From Rhynchopus euleeides (taxonomy: Eukaryota > Euglenozoa > Diplonemea > Diplonemida > Diplonemidae), in the NCBI GenBank assembly GCA_963210315.1, contig OY723239.1:715501-779500 (forward strand): a stretch of DNA of 64,000 nt. Reading direction: 5' to 3'. Shown here one piece after another: positions 31,001 to 39,067 of the stretch. A model generated the notes under the pieces. That model did no database searches. It saw only the letters and a program-made list of their open reading frames with translations, and was not told the origin of the DNA. Made by a program: the position numbers and the translations under genes. Numbering within the stretch: position 1 is the first letter of the stretch; each line of letters starts with the position of its first letter.

Positions 31001-31256
31001 TGCAGCGGTACGCCGACAGACCCTCCAGCAGGTTGCTCGCATCAAGCACGACATCGAGGCGTGCCCCAGATTCCAGCAGCCTCAGTGCGTCGGGCTCATC
31101 TGGAAGGACTTCCCCGTTGCAGACGAGGTTGAAGTGACGCACGTTGTGCCCAAATGCCTGCTCCGCCTGTTGCTTCACATGCTGGGGGGTGGTGTCGTCC
31201 TGGATCTGCACCCACTGCTCAGTGCCTGTGAACCCGTCCACAAGCAAGCACTCCAT
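28077..31256 (-). CDS. UBL-DUF4116 repeat protein
   Basis: 1059 residues from ATG 31256 (MECLLVDGFTG); an earlier start would add a Pro/Trp-rich stretch that looks untranslated. Residues 1-70 form a ubiquitin-like module (QHVKQQAEQAFG, NLVCNGEVLPDE, LLESGARLDVVLD). The rest is some twenty copies of a ~45-50-residue helical repeat, as in REVVMAAVSQEGEMLPHASE, DVVHAALRCS and DPEVLVAVAQHDPSSL. The pattern is a hydrophobic D/R-x-V-V-x-A-A-V helix followed by LxxAS and the next helix. This matches DUF4116, a repeat common in protists and algae with no known biochemical role. A scaffold is the reasonable guess. It lies between two lectin copies that carry the same type of N-terminal module. Confidence 0.88.
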   Translation of the reverse strand: MECLLVDGFTGTEQWVQIQDDTTPQHVKQQAEQAFGHNVRHFNLVCNGEVLPDEPDALRLLESGARLDVVLDASNLLEGLSAYRCIHFSDLPLWAQQLPECAIAAVTRSPSVLAKLPEAMKGNREVVMAAVSQEGEMLPHASEELQHDQDLLLTAALTWHFSGTHPYFPPHIGGNRAFALQVVSRSRFAYQSISSALKQDVGVALAAVRAKTSFSYLPESMACHPDVVHAALRCSPEETWKSAPAYVRGSCVNILVAVLSTAPQAASVFLETASMEWRSNRKFMRCIVRYAGASLQHADPALWEDRELASLSLASWRQDNGVRHIPPHMLVCRKFLMRVLELCPNERFRLPDKFLNDKEVVLAYIKARDLPLLDLSSSAHHDLDIVFAAVGKNGMLIHDAPLELRLNPDILRAALRSCDLRGWVWAADPSFLRNWDVVQQILASGNPSLGAALPSLYFRLKQSVRSAFSLLALRVGAASATLDSHLPHKVLRHAKVRRALLERPPCDEVWRSAAPAPLYPWLPRYCAAGEILAAVGRSPAVFIRIYSSAPPCDDVDIAISAASGGCLLVLPLCSARLRDHLPLVRACVDLDGSALRWASPRLAGDGDTVKRACAHCPYVCRFASPALRSDAGFSAELVAAGGAGVLLHLPEQWDAKRVVGAAVAASEVPLRCTRWRGWCDDEEVMACAVRLSPHSLRHASVRLCNRSDIVLMAVGQCGAVLSYAGCAPRSDLAVALGAVENDFTSISSVDPSVHSDPELLTCWLRAARAQHAASSACGLLQEEVMLQSLARQPRLALPSQWLAGLKGCATGKPTGMAYTRENWGLLADVHPAVQREAVLRAAASADAVSALRHAGNELLQDRVFVGEVVDACRSASGILHFLRHFSNDRALFLASFAKGAALYSASKELRSDPEVLVAVAQHDPSSLCYALGPLGHTWARAAKPLCRARSLLQRCCTDDPLNDRDTFLAAVRSEGQLLDDVPVHLVDREMVQAALSQDTRVMLPLADYYSSMCHGEGAVGRDVAVELVRADPLDWRHLPKAMKDSHDVASRLLSAAAFK

Positions 31257-31746
31257 GGGCAGGGGCGGAGGGGATTGTAGAAACCGTCGCCAAAGAAACA
31301 GTTGCCACAGGGGGGGGGCCCGGGGGACAAGAGGCTCCCGCACTCCTGAAGATCTCCTGCAGGGGAGGAGAAGGAGGGTGGAGGGTGGTACATTGGTGCG
31401 GTGTCGTATGGTGAACAGCTTGGGTGGGTTTTGGGATCGACGGCAGTGTTCTTGCTTCTCAGGGGGCCTTCAGTAATGGGGTGGTAAGGGCTTTCTGTTT
31501 CCGGAAACAAAGGTAAGGCTGTGGTTAGTCTTTGTGCGCCAAATCCGGGCAGAACAAAAGCAGCTCCGCGGCCTGATGAGGATGTTCTATTTGTTGTCTA
31601 AGCGGTGCCGACCATGTTATTGACACTGACAGGAGCCCTGTTGCAGTAAAAAAGGGGGTCTGGAAGCGCCCTCTCACGTCACCACGCTACAGCCCCGCTG
31701 TAGGAATTCCTCTTGTTTGTTGCGTGTGCCGCATCTACACAAAGCC

Positions 31747-31858
31747 GGGGGGTCCTCGCTACGAGTCACTGTGAGTCACGAGTCGTCAGTGTTCAGCCAA
31801 ACATGGCTGACTTCTCACTTTTTCTCACTCAGTCACACTTGGTAGCGAGGGCCCCCCC
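31747..31858. mobile_element. MITE family 1, subfamily B, copy 4
   Basis: About 112 bp. The right end TGGTAGCGAGGGCCCCC matches family 1; the left end GGTCCTCGCTACGAGTCAC is diverged. The middle has an inner hairpin around CAGCCAAACATGGCTGA that is also found at 62373-62481 in the other orientation, defining a subfamily. Confidence 0.75.
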
Positions 31859-31954
31859 GGGTTTCTTTTGTTTTGTTTGTGCAACCGGGTTCCTTCCCTG
31901 TAGGGTAAAGCTGCAGGCCGTCCCAAACCACATTGTCGGTGTTGCAACCGGCCA

Positions 31955-32085
31955 TATCTTTATTTGTGCAACCTTCTGGTCACCTGCACGTTGGGGCGTG
32001 GAGTGTAGGTGAACAAAACATTGCTCCCACTGCAACCTTTTTAGTTCTGAACGCCTTCCGTGAGCACGGTGCGTTTGACACAAAA
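31955..32085 (+). repeat. SINE-like dispersed repeat, copy 2
   Basis: Reverse-complement match to 10608-10745, sharing TTCTGGTCACCTGCACGTTG, AACATTGCTCCCACTGCAAC and GAACGCCTTCCGTGAGCACG. It abuts the 3' side of duplication unit R3. Confidence 0.7.
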
Positions 32086-33945
32086 AAGGAATGTGCGCTA
32101 CGCGGAAAGCAACGCTTGGATGGTGGCGGCGCGGGCTTGCCCTCACGTGAGGCACTGCAAGGGCGGGAGTGAGGGGGGTCGGGGGAAACTTAACACCACG
32201 CCTCGTTCTGCAATACTGTTTCCGTTTCATTGATGCGTTGGCACCACTGCCACTGGTGTCATGAGTGAATGAATGAAGAAGAGCACAAAGGCAACGAAGA
32301 ACTGTCAGTGCGAGTGCACAAGACCCGCGCCATTTAGGGAAGTGGGCCACCGTGAGGCTAGGTGTGTGCGGCAGCTGGTCAGGATGGGATCAGCACACCG
32401 GGCATCCGCAGTCTGGGTCTGTCGCACGAGCTGACTGCCAAAGACACACTTCCCTCGATCCCCCAGGCCCCTGTGCCTCCTCCGCCTGCCGCATGCCCTG
32501 CAGCATCTGCTGCTCCGACAGTGTCCTACTGACACCGGTGGCAGGCGGACCATGCCCGAATCCCAAAGGGGCCAGCCAGTATTCACCGCTGAAGACAAAC
32601 AACAATTCACCATCAAAGGTCTCGGTGAATCGTAGACACGGCCCGTCTGGCACAGTGCCAAAAGGACCGATTCTGCGTTTGTTAGTTGTGAATGCGAGCT
32701 GTGAAACAAGGCTGTCCCAGCCATCCACGTTCATCACAGTGTCCACACCAGTGATGAACTCGTCGACACCCAAAGCGACAGTCTCGAAACGGATGCCCTT
32801 CTCATGCCTGTTGTTCCGGGAAATACGCTGCTTGTGTCGGAGGTACGTCCCATCCGTGTAGGCAACACCGAGACCAGAAACAAAGGTCTGCCAGAAACTG
32901 ATACGAGATACGCAGACACACACACCGCAGATACGGGCACGGAGATGCACAAGGTATCTACTGTCGTCATAGGCAGCGGCAGCGAGGGAACGCGGATAGT
33001 AGCTGTGCAATGCAGTGCGACGCACACGCGGTACGTCGACAGGGCGTCCGTACCCAAAACCAATCTGGGTAAGTGAGCGACCGGAAACCCGCCCATAGAC
33101 GTACGTCAGCTCGTTGCTTGCACCGAAGTCGATGGAGAAGGGAGTGCGAGTCCCTTCGTCAGCGTTGCTTCCGAACGGTCCCAGCTCCCGCTTGTTGGTG
33201 ACAAACGTGATGCCTTGCCAAGAGAGACCCACACACCAGCCCCTCACCCCCGTCACACGTTCATCCTCGTCAAGGGCTATCTGTCTGTCGCATCCCTCCC
33301 GTAACCCATGTGTCACACGCACGCCGTTGGCGTAAGTGAGGGCCAGTCCCATGTCCGACAGTCCTGGGGTTGCTGGGTCGCTACCCCTGCTGAGGTAGAT
33401 TATATCGATACTGACGACACGTCCCCAGGACGCTGTCCGAGCTGCATCGTCAAAGGCGACCCCCTCGTCAAGCCCGAAAGATTCACTCTTGCTGGGTTCA
33501 CGCTTGACCAGCACCACCTCGACCGTCGCACCTGCCTCCAGCTGGGTGTGCTGCAGGAGCGTGTCGTCGCCGCCCAGCCCCTCGCCGCTGCCTGCCAAGC
33601 GCAGCAGCACATCGCCCGACACCTGCCCCTCCTGACACAGGCAGTCCACAGCCTTGTCACGCAGGCTGCACACCGTCTCATCGCGGTCTGCCTCCACAGC
33701 CACACGCACATCTGTGCCGGCAAAGCAAACGAACACCTCCATACACAGGTGTGGTCCCGACACCCAACAGCGACGGCACTCCTGCAGGGCGGAGGTGTGG
33801 CTGTGTGCGGTGGCGGCAGGGGCAACGGTGGGGTGCATAACGGAGGGGCTGATCACAAAGCACACCACTGCCGCTGGTGTCATGAGAATGAACGGTGGGG
33901 TGCATAACGGAGGCTGACCCAACAAAGGTGTGGTACTTGTCCGCG
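32080..33945. repeat. Segmental duplication unit R3 carrying a UBL-lectin gene
   Basis: Direct copy of 25680-27545. Over the ~400 bp that hold the 5' flank and the UBL module I see one base difference. The lectin part has about 1.5% scattered differences plus short dense clusters of change in predicted loops. Confidence 0.9.
32390..33742 (-). CDS. UBL-jacalin lectin protein, copy R3
   Basis: 450 residues from ATG 33742, with the same build as copy R2: UBL module, two jacalin domains and the CGCPVC end. It differs from R2 mainly at these places: the loop after VSIDII (YLSRGSDPATPGLSDMG in place of SLYRIAPSGSLLDMMDMG), the loop after VTHG (LREGCD in place of CPNGFA), DER for DEY, AYDD for PNDD, SRNNRHEK for STNDRHKK, and SGEYWL for SGDLSL. 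The core strands are identical. The frame is intact and the domain motifs are complete, so it is likely a functional lectin with altered binding specificity. Confidence 0.9.
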   Translation of the reverse strand: MEVFVCFAGTDVRVAVEADRDETVCSLRDKAVDCLCQEGQVSGDVLLRLAGSGEGLGGDDTLLQHTQLEAGATVEVVLVKREPSKSESFGLDEGVAFDDAARTASWGRVVSIDIIYLSRGSDPATPGLSDMGLALTYANGVRVTHGLREGCDRQIALDEDERVTGVRGWCVGLSWQGITFVTNKRELGPFGSNADEGTRTPFSIDFGASNELTYVYGRVSGRSLTQIGFGYGRPVDVPRVRRTALHSYYPRSLAAAAYDDSRYLVHLRARICGVCVCVSRISFWQTFVSGLGVAYTDGTYLRHKQRISRNNRHEKGIRFETVALGVDEFITGVDTVMNVDGWDSLVSQLAFTTNKRRIGPFGTVPDGPCLRFTETFDGELLFVFSGEYWLAPLGFGHGPPATGVSRTLSEQQMLQGMRQAEEAQGPGGSREVCLWQSARATDPDCGCPVC

Positions 33946-34216
33946 CAGGCTGGTCAGGCCTGCCCTACCAAGGTTTCGGACTGAAATTATATCGGCGGGA
34001 CAGCTCCCCTACCTGCCTGACCAGTCACGAGATTACTGAACACCTTATCCGGACGCCGTATCGGATACGTGTCGAGAAAGGGCTCGGGGGCACGCCTGCC
34101 GTATCAGCGCCGTTGCCGCATCGGATACGTATCACGTATCGCCCCCGCCAAAATTGTGCTCTGAAACGCGTATCATGCCAACTTAGGCCTAGGGTGGTGG
34201 AAGCGTCAACGCATCA

Positions 34217-34446
34217 TTACTGGGGGGGGGTCGAATATAAGATGTACCTACCACCCCCCGTGTATATGTCACCCCCCCCCCAGGTGCAAAAATCGGGAGG
34301 GGGGTGACATGAACACACCTTTTAGGGGGTGACATATACACGGGGGGTGGTAGGTTAGTGTATGTCACCCCCCGCCAGGGCCGCTTGGGGGTGACATAAA
34401 CACACCCCTTTTGGGGGGTGACATATACACGGGGGGTGGTAGGTAC
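34217..34446. repeat. Outer terminal inverted repeat, left arm
   Basis: About 230 bp beginning TTACTGGGG and carrying GAATATAAGATGTACCTACC, alternating GTGACATATACACGGGG and GTGTATATGTCACCCC blocks. It is the reverse complement of 39068-39295. The pair frames a 5.1-kb region. No clear target duplication flanks it. Confidence 0.85.
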
Positions 34447-34520
34447 ATCTTATAATATGCGTGTACGGGAGCCATAATTTGCATTTTCAAAAAACATAAA
34501 ATTTACCCATAATATGGCAT

Positions 34521-34554
34521 ATTTGAACATAAGATGTACATCTTATGTTCAAAT
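34521..34554. repeat. 34-bp perfect palindrome
   Basis: Each half reads ATTTGAACATAAGATGT/A; the two halves are exact reverse complements with no spacer. It sits inside the left arm of the nested transposon region, next to other GAATATAAGATGTAC motifs. Confidence 0.9.
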
Positions 34555-34629
34555 TTCGCTTTTTTATGGCATTTTCCAGTGCTTAGTGGACACTGTAAAC
34601 AGAAAAGTCGAATATAAGATGTACATCTT

Positions 34630-34728
34630 GGGGGCCCTCGCTACCAGATGTGACTGAGTGAGAAAAAGTGAGCTCCAGCCCACTTCCCCTCACTGACTGA
34701 CGAGCTGTGACTGGTAGCGAGGGCCCCC
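34630..34728. mobile_element. MITE family 1, copy 5
   Basis: 99 bp with TIRs GGGGGCCCTCGCTACCA and TGGTAGCGAGGGCCCCC and a CTT duplication on both sides (34627-34629, 34729-34731). It is inserted between the outer and inner inverted repeats of the larger element. Confidence 0.92.
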
Positions 34729-35161
34729 CTTATATTCCATTTATATTTTGGGATTTCAAAATACATCTTATATTCAAGGTACCTACCCCCCCCCCCCGTG
34801 TTTAAGTCCCCTACACGGCGCTGAAGTAAATTACATTACAAGTGGTTTTACATGTAAAATTACAAGTGAAAAATGGTTACAAGTGCCACTTGTAAAATTA
34901 CAAGTACCACTTGTAAAATTACAAGTGCCACTTGTAACTTTTACAAGTGGTACTTGTAATTTTACATGTAAATGACATGTGCCACTTGTCATCTCCGCGG
35001 TTTCCTTCATACTCTACACTGTGATGGGGGGTTTTTTGGCAAGCGGAGTGGCAAGGAGGGGGGAGAAATGACCAGCAAACGGTGGGAGTGCAATGCAACA
35101 GCTGTCGAGATCGGATCGAGTGGACTGATTGTATTTTGTGCCGACGACGAGTCTCATGTTT

Positions 35162-36346
35162 TCAGACTGCAGGGTGTTCGTCCGACATGTGCCTATCCCT
35201 CAGTTCTTGTGAAGCAAACTCCTGCAGACACACAGGGCAGGTCGTGATGTCCAGCTCATCCTGGTGGACGTAGAGGGCGTGTTGGCTAAGTCCACTTCTG
35301 AACACCGTTTCCTCACACAAGGGGCAAGACACTCGACATTCACACTGCGCCCTCGGCCGGTGCTGTCCGTCGTAGTGGGCGTAGAGCCCGTAAACCCGCG
35401 CGAAGCTCTTGTCAGGGCAAACAACGCAGCTATACTCTTCTGTGGCGGATGTCTCGTCGCCATCATCATCATCATCATCACCAGCCTCGCCGCTATTGCC
35501 GTCACTCGCAAGGTTGCCGCCATCACCAGCCTCCTCCCCGTCGGTGGTTCCTTGTGCAGGGGGCGTCACCTCCGTCACCTCCCAGGGTTCTTCGTCACAG
35601 ATGCAAACCAGGAAAACATCGCCGTTGTTGCCGGGTTCTGCCTGAAATGTTTGTCCGTGACCATCTCTGCGGCGCACATGTGACCCGAGGCCAAGTTTGT
35701 CCAAGCGGACCACCAATTGACGAGCAGCCTTGAGCCACGTATCATTGTGAGTGATCACACACCTGCACAGGCGCATGGAATTGTAAGATAATATTTGGGG
35801 CCGCTCGCCGATGGTAGGAGTCAGTGGAGGCACTTTGCGCACGGTATTTTCATCCGTCAAGTGTTTCTGTTTCAGTTCATAGATCTGCAGATCACGCTCC
35901 ATCGTCTGCGGGGATCCCCCACGTGTCCACCTCTTGCGCTCACCGTTGCCCTGTTCGAAGAGCTCGTCGGAGACGGTGACCCTGTGCGCATCCTGCTCAT
36001 CAAACCAGTGTTCGAGAGAATGAGCATATGCCGAGCGAGTGATCCCGGGATTTGCCCACTCCAACAAGAAAATCAGCACATGATGGCTGATCACAGCGAA
36101 TAGAAACTCTTTGCGGCAGGAACCTGTTGAGAAGTATCGCACTGGTATGTCTTGGTAGCGGAAGAAGATCAGTGATTGCATTGCGCAGCACAATGCCCGC
36201 TGATTCCCCACGGTGATGGCCTTCAAAGCAGCGAGTATCTCTCTTGCGTGCTTCCCAGTGAAATTTTGCCCACTTTTCCAAGGATGGTTTACTCCACCAC
36301 TTTTGATCCCGGCAGCGTACGTAGAATGAGGCGCATGACACCTTTC
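35162..36346 (-). CDS. Transposon ORF 4: C-terminal transposase-like region with three C2H2 zinc fingers
   Basis: The frame is open from about 36346 to the stop at 35162, but its first ATG is at 36181 (MQSLIFFRYQDIPV). The ~60 nt before 36289 overlap the previous ORF in another frame and encode plausible sequence (SGGVNHPWKSGQNFTGKHARE, ILAALKAITV). That suggests either a frameshift joining it to ORF 3 or an indel. Then come a charged region, an acidic run of Asp (about residues 225-260 from 36226), and three zinc fingers at the C-terminus (CVVC-H-H, CPLC-H-H, CPVC-H-H). The fingers probably bind the palindromic TIR words. Confidence 0.7.
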   Translation of the reverse strand, partial: ERCHAPHSTYAAGIKSGGVNHPWKSGQNFTGKHAREILAALKAITVGNQRALCCAMQSLIFFRYQDIPVRYFSTGSCRKEFLFAVISHHVLIFLLEWANPGITRSAYAHSLEHWFDEQDAHRVTVSDELFEQGNGERKRWTRGGSPQTMERDLQIYELKQKHLTDENTVRKVPPLTPTIGERPQILSYNSMRLCRCVITHNDTWLKAARQLVVRLDKLGLGSHVRRRDGHGQTFQAEPGNNGDVFLVCICDEEPWEVTEVTPPAQGTTDGEEAGDGGNLASDGNSGEAGDDDDDDGDETSATEEYSCVVCPDKSFARVYGLYAHYDGQHRPRAQCECRVSCPLCEETVFRSGLSQHALYVHQDELDITTCPVCLQEFASQELRDRHMSDEHPAV

Positions 36347-37083
36347 GTGTCGTCAAGGGGGGGCGTCACGGTGTACACAGGATTCGAGAATTTTGAAGCG
36401 ATGCTACAAGTGAATCCTGCGGCATCCATCTCTTGGATACTACAGCGGTGGCAGTCATGCAGGTACTCCAAACGCTCGTCGATTCCTGTAAGGCAGAAGG
36501 CAGAACGATGCCCTGTCCCACCTACACCTTTGAAGAGTGACCACAACTCTAAGTGGTCACCCCCAAGCCGGAACTGGGTGATGGAAAAGGAGCAAGGCCC
36601 CTTCGTGAAGATCCCCTTCTGAACTGCCACAATCTGCCCCAAGGCATGGAGCATCCACCATTCGTAGAACAGGGGCTTGTGGCGGTCACACACTGTTAGA
36701 AAGCGGGACGCGGTGATCCCGTCCGTCAATGCGATTGCCAGTCGCTGCCTGCTCTTTCCTTGAAGGCTACCGGGTGTGTAGCCATCACCCGTGACCATGA
36801 CTGTTGGTGGGGGGCGACCCGAGCGGATGGGGAAAGCCCTCAGCAGAAACTCGAGGCACCCCCGCATGTTCCCTAGCAGAGAGGGCGTCATCAGCCGGAG
36901 GGGAGCTTCATGCTTTACGAGGAGGGGGTATGAAAGCCCCATCGAGATCCCTGTCTCTCTGCGAACGAGTGAGCCCAGCCGTTCACAGTCGCGCAGAGAC
37001 ATGCCCAACTCTGCCCTGTGTTGTCGAATAATTTCACCGATATGCCGCACTGTCCCAGCGTGAAGCTGTCGTGGGCTCGTCAT
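36289..37083 (-). CDS. Transposon ORF 3: candidate DDE-type transposase core
   Basis: 264 residues from ATG 37083, which overlaps the stop of ORF 2 as ATGA. Notable marks are VMVTGDGYTPGS (D100) and FRLGGDHLELWSLFKGVGG (D176), followed by Cys/His pairs (LHDCHRCS). The LGGD-plus-LG/C context resembles an uncharacterised transposase-like family I know from animal repeats. I cannot name the superfamily. The third acidic residue may lie in ORF 4, supporting the idea that the two form one protein. Confidence 0.6.
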   Translation of the reverse strand: MTSPRQLHAGTVRHIGEIIRQHRAELGMSLRDCERLGSLVRRETGISMGLSYPLLVKHEAPLRLMTPSLLGNMRGCLEFLLRAFPIRSGRPPPTVMVTGDGYTPGSLQGKSRQRLAIALTDGITASRFLTVCDRHKPLFYEWWMLHALGQIVAVQKGIFTKGPCSFSITQFRLGGDHLELWSLFKGVGGTGHRSAFCLTGIDERLEYLHDCHRCSIQEMDAAGFTCSIASKFSNPVYTVTPPLDDTKGVMRLILRTLPGSKVVE

Positions 37084-37460
37084 GGGAAGGGTTGTGTGTG
37101 TTCCTGTTGCAAGTCGATCCGTGTCAGCCCACTCAGCACCGTGACCTGCAGATTTCTGCTTGAATCCACAAAATGCGGAGGCGGCACAACGAGCGAGCCG
37201 CTGTATTCACCTGGCTCAAACTGGTCCGAAGGACGGTCCCTGTAGAAGGTGTAGGCGACCTGCACCCCTTCCAGCGTCGCCGTCACCAGCTTGGTGAAGC
37301 CATTCTCGACGATGACGCTATAGTAGCGCCCGGTCTCCTGGTCGTGCACGCCCACAACGACGTGCTGCATCGCCGCCACCGCCACCACTGCCTTATTCTT
37401 CGGACGCGTCTCGGATGTGGAGGCTTGTGCCGATGCCTTGTACATCTTGACCATATCCAT
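37080..37460 (-). CDS. Transposon ORF 2: small beta-rich protein of unknown function
   Basis: 126 residues from ATG 37460. Its start lies inside ORF 1 (68-nt overlap in another frame) and its stop overlaps the ORF 3 start by 4 nt. The sequence has several strand-like stretches (VVVGVHDQETGRYYSVIVEN, LVVPPPHFVDSSRNLQVTVL). No family recognised. Confidence 0.5.
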   Translation of the reverse strand: MDMVKMYKASAQASTSETRPKNKAVVAVAAMQHVVVGVHDQETGRYYSVIVENGFTKLVTATLEGVQVAYTFYRDRPSDQFEPGEYSGSLVVPPPHFVDSSRNLQVTVLSGLTRIDLQQEHTQPFP

Positions 37461-37890
37461 TGTCCAGTTCCTCCACCACCAGCTTGAGGCGCGCGAAACC
37501 CTCCGACTTCTTCTGCGTTGGCGTGGGGAAGGGCTTCAGCGCGATGCCGTGGATGGCCATATCACGGTTTCCTTCGATCCGAACCGTGTACAGGTCGCCG
37601 GAAACATCCTTCAGCGACTTGTAGGAAGCCAGTGCATCGTATTTGCGTTTCAGCACCTTTGTTATCACTCCACTCTTGGGGGGGATGGTGGTCACCAGCA
37701 CCTTCTGCAGCATCTCCTTCAACACCGTGTGTTTTAACACCTCCCCCGTCTTCCTGGTGTACACGGCCACAAAGTCCTCCACAAGCTGCTGCAGCTGGCT
37801 TTCATGCCGCACATCCTCCTTCCCCAGATCCCCGCTCTTCGTCCGCTTGCTGTTGCGCGTCGGTGTTGTGGTTGCCGTTCTCTTGCTCAT
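37393..37890 (-). CDS. Transposon ORF 1: basic protein of unknown function
   Basis: 165 residues from ATG 37890, with a Thr/Lys/Arg-rich start (MSKRTATTTPTRNSKRTKSG) that looks like a nuclear signal, then an alpha/beta region. No family recognised. As the first ORF inside the right TIR it may be a DNA-binding accessory protein (inference). Confidence 0.5.
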   Translation of the reverse strand: MSKRTATTTPTRNSKRTKSGDLGKEDVRHESQLQQLVEDFVAVYTRKTGEVLKHTVLKEMLQKVLVTTIPPKSGVITKVLKRKYDALASYKSLKDVSGDLYTVRIEGNRDMAIHGIALKPFPTPTQKKSEGFARLKLVVEELDNGYGQDVQGIGTSLHIRDASEE

Positions 37891-38176
37891 GTTGGAGGTG
37901 CAAAGGTCCTTTTGTAAGTGAGGGTGTGTGTGTGCAGCAGGGCATGTGCTGGTCTGGGGTCGCGGGGGATAAACAAATGGAACAACACGGCTCGCCAGTG
38001 TTCAGGAAAGCTCGTAAATGACAAGTGGCACATGTAATTTTACATGTACCACTTGTAAAATTTACAAGTGGCACATGTAATTTTACAAGTGCCACTTGTA
38101 AATTTACATGTAAAAATTTTTACATGTAAACCACTTGTAAAACCACTTGTAACAGTGGTTACTTCAGCGCCGTGTA

Positions 38177-39067
38177 TCCATATGATGTGTTTAAGTCCCC
38201 TCGGCGGCCAATTTTCCCGAAGGGACTTAAACACCCCGGTCTAGTAGTTTGGTTGGGGGGCATTTTTTCTCGATTTTTCCAGGTGTCCGTTGGCGGACCA
38301 CCAGGATGTGAGGCACGTGTGGAGGCCAGGGAGGGAGCCTGGGGGCTTCGGATACCCGCACGTGGCCCGGACTGCCCCGCAGGGGGCAGTCCGGGTCACG
38401 TCGCTCGTCCTCATCTACAGCCTCGCTGTGTGCGATGCAGGTCGTGCGCCAGCCCCTCTTGTCGCACTGGAGTCGGGAATCAATTCTGCGGCACAGCGGG
38501 GCTGCTAGCAGTGGCGAGGGCCGCAGTGTGCCAGTGCTCAGCGCCCTCGGATCCCCACGCCACCCATACTGCCACCCCCAGCTGGCCCCGCCTGAGCACC
38601 CGCCGTGTGTCCCGTCTCCCAGGGGAGAACGTCGGTTGGCCCAGGGGACATGCCATCTTCCATGGGACATCTAGTGGAAAGCTTGACACCTCCCAGGGCT
38701 AGCATCAACCCCTGAGGCACGACATCTCTTGCGCTTCAGGCCCCCTTGGGTTGCTTGCCCTGCAGCTTTGGCAGCCTGACCACCCCAAGTCAGTGGTTAT
38801 GGGCAGTGCTTGGCAGAGCAGGGTGGCCCTGAAGCAGTGTGAGAGGCAAAGGGGTTTGAGGCCCCAGCTCCCAGGTCCCCAGAATCTGTCCAGATGTGCC
38901 TCGGAATCGATATAATACGGCCTCTCCCCGGTTCCCTCAGGAAACAGGTGACAGGCGTGTTTATGTCCCCTCCGATGTGTTTAAGTCCCCTTGGCCCCGA
39001 TTTTGACGTTTGGATAGGGGACTTAAACACGGGGGGGGGGGGGGGGGTAGGTACATCTTGTATTCGA
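38177..39067. other. Segment between inner and outer inverted repeats
   Basis: No gene supported. It holds foldbacks with GTGTTTAAGTCCCC/GGGACTTAAACAC termini at 38190-38236 and 38975-39031, and a hairpin GCCCGGACTGCCCC/GGGGCAGTCCGGG at about 38368-38396. The left arm of the nested element has no counterpart of this segment. Confidence 0.55.

Larger units (their letters stand above)
34812..38176. mobile_element. 3.4-kb DNA transposon with palindrome-packed TIRs
   Basis: Ends TACACGGCGCTGAAGTAA and TTACTTCAGCGCCGTGTA are exact inverses. Both arms (34812-34995 and 38018-38176) are built from reiterated ACTTGTAA/TTACAAGT and ACATGTAA words that form many small hairpins. Four minus-strand ORFs fill the interior. 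The largest carry acidic residues in a GD/GGD context and C2H2 zinc fingers, as expected of a DDE-type transposase region. A target duplication is not evident. Confidence 0.8.

Noticed and set aside
25985-33742. A diversity-generating retroelement acting on the lectin loops
   Set aside because: No template repeat, accessory gene or adjacent dedicated RT is visible, and changes are not limited to adenine positions. Selection plus gene conversion is simpler, though the pattern deserves testing.
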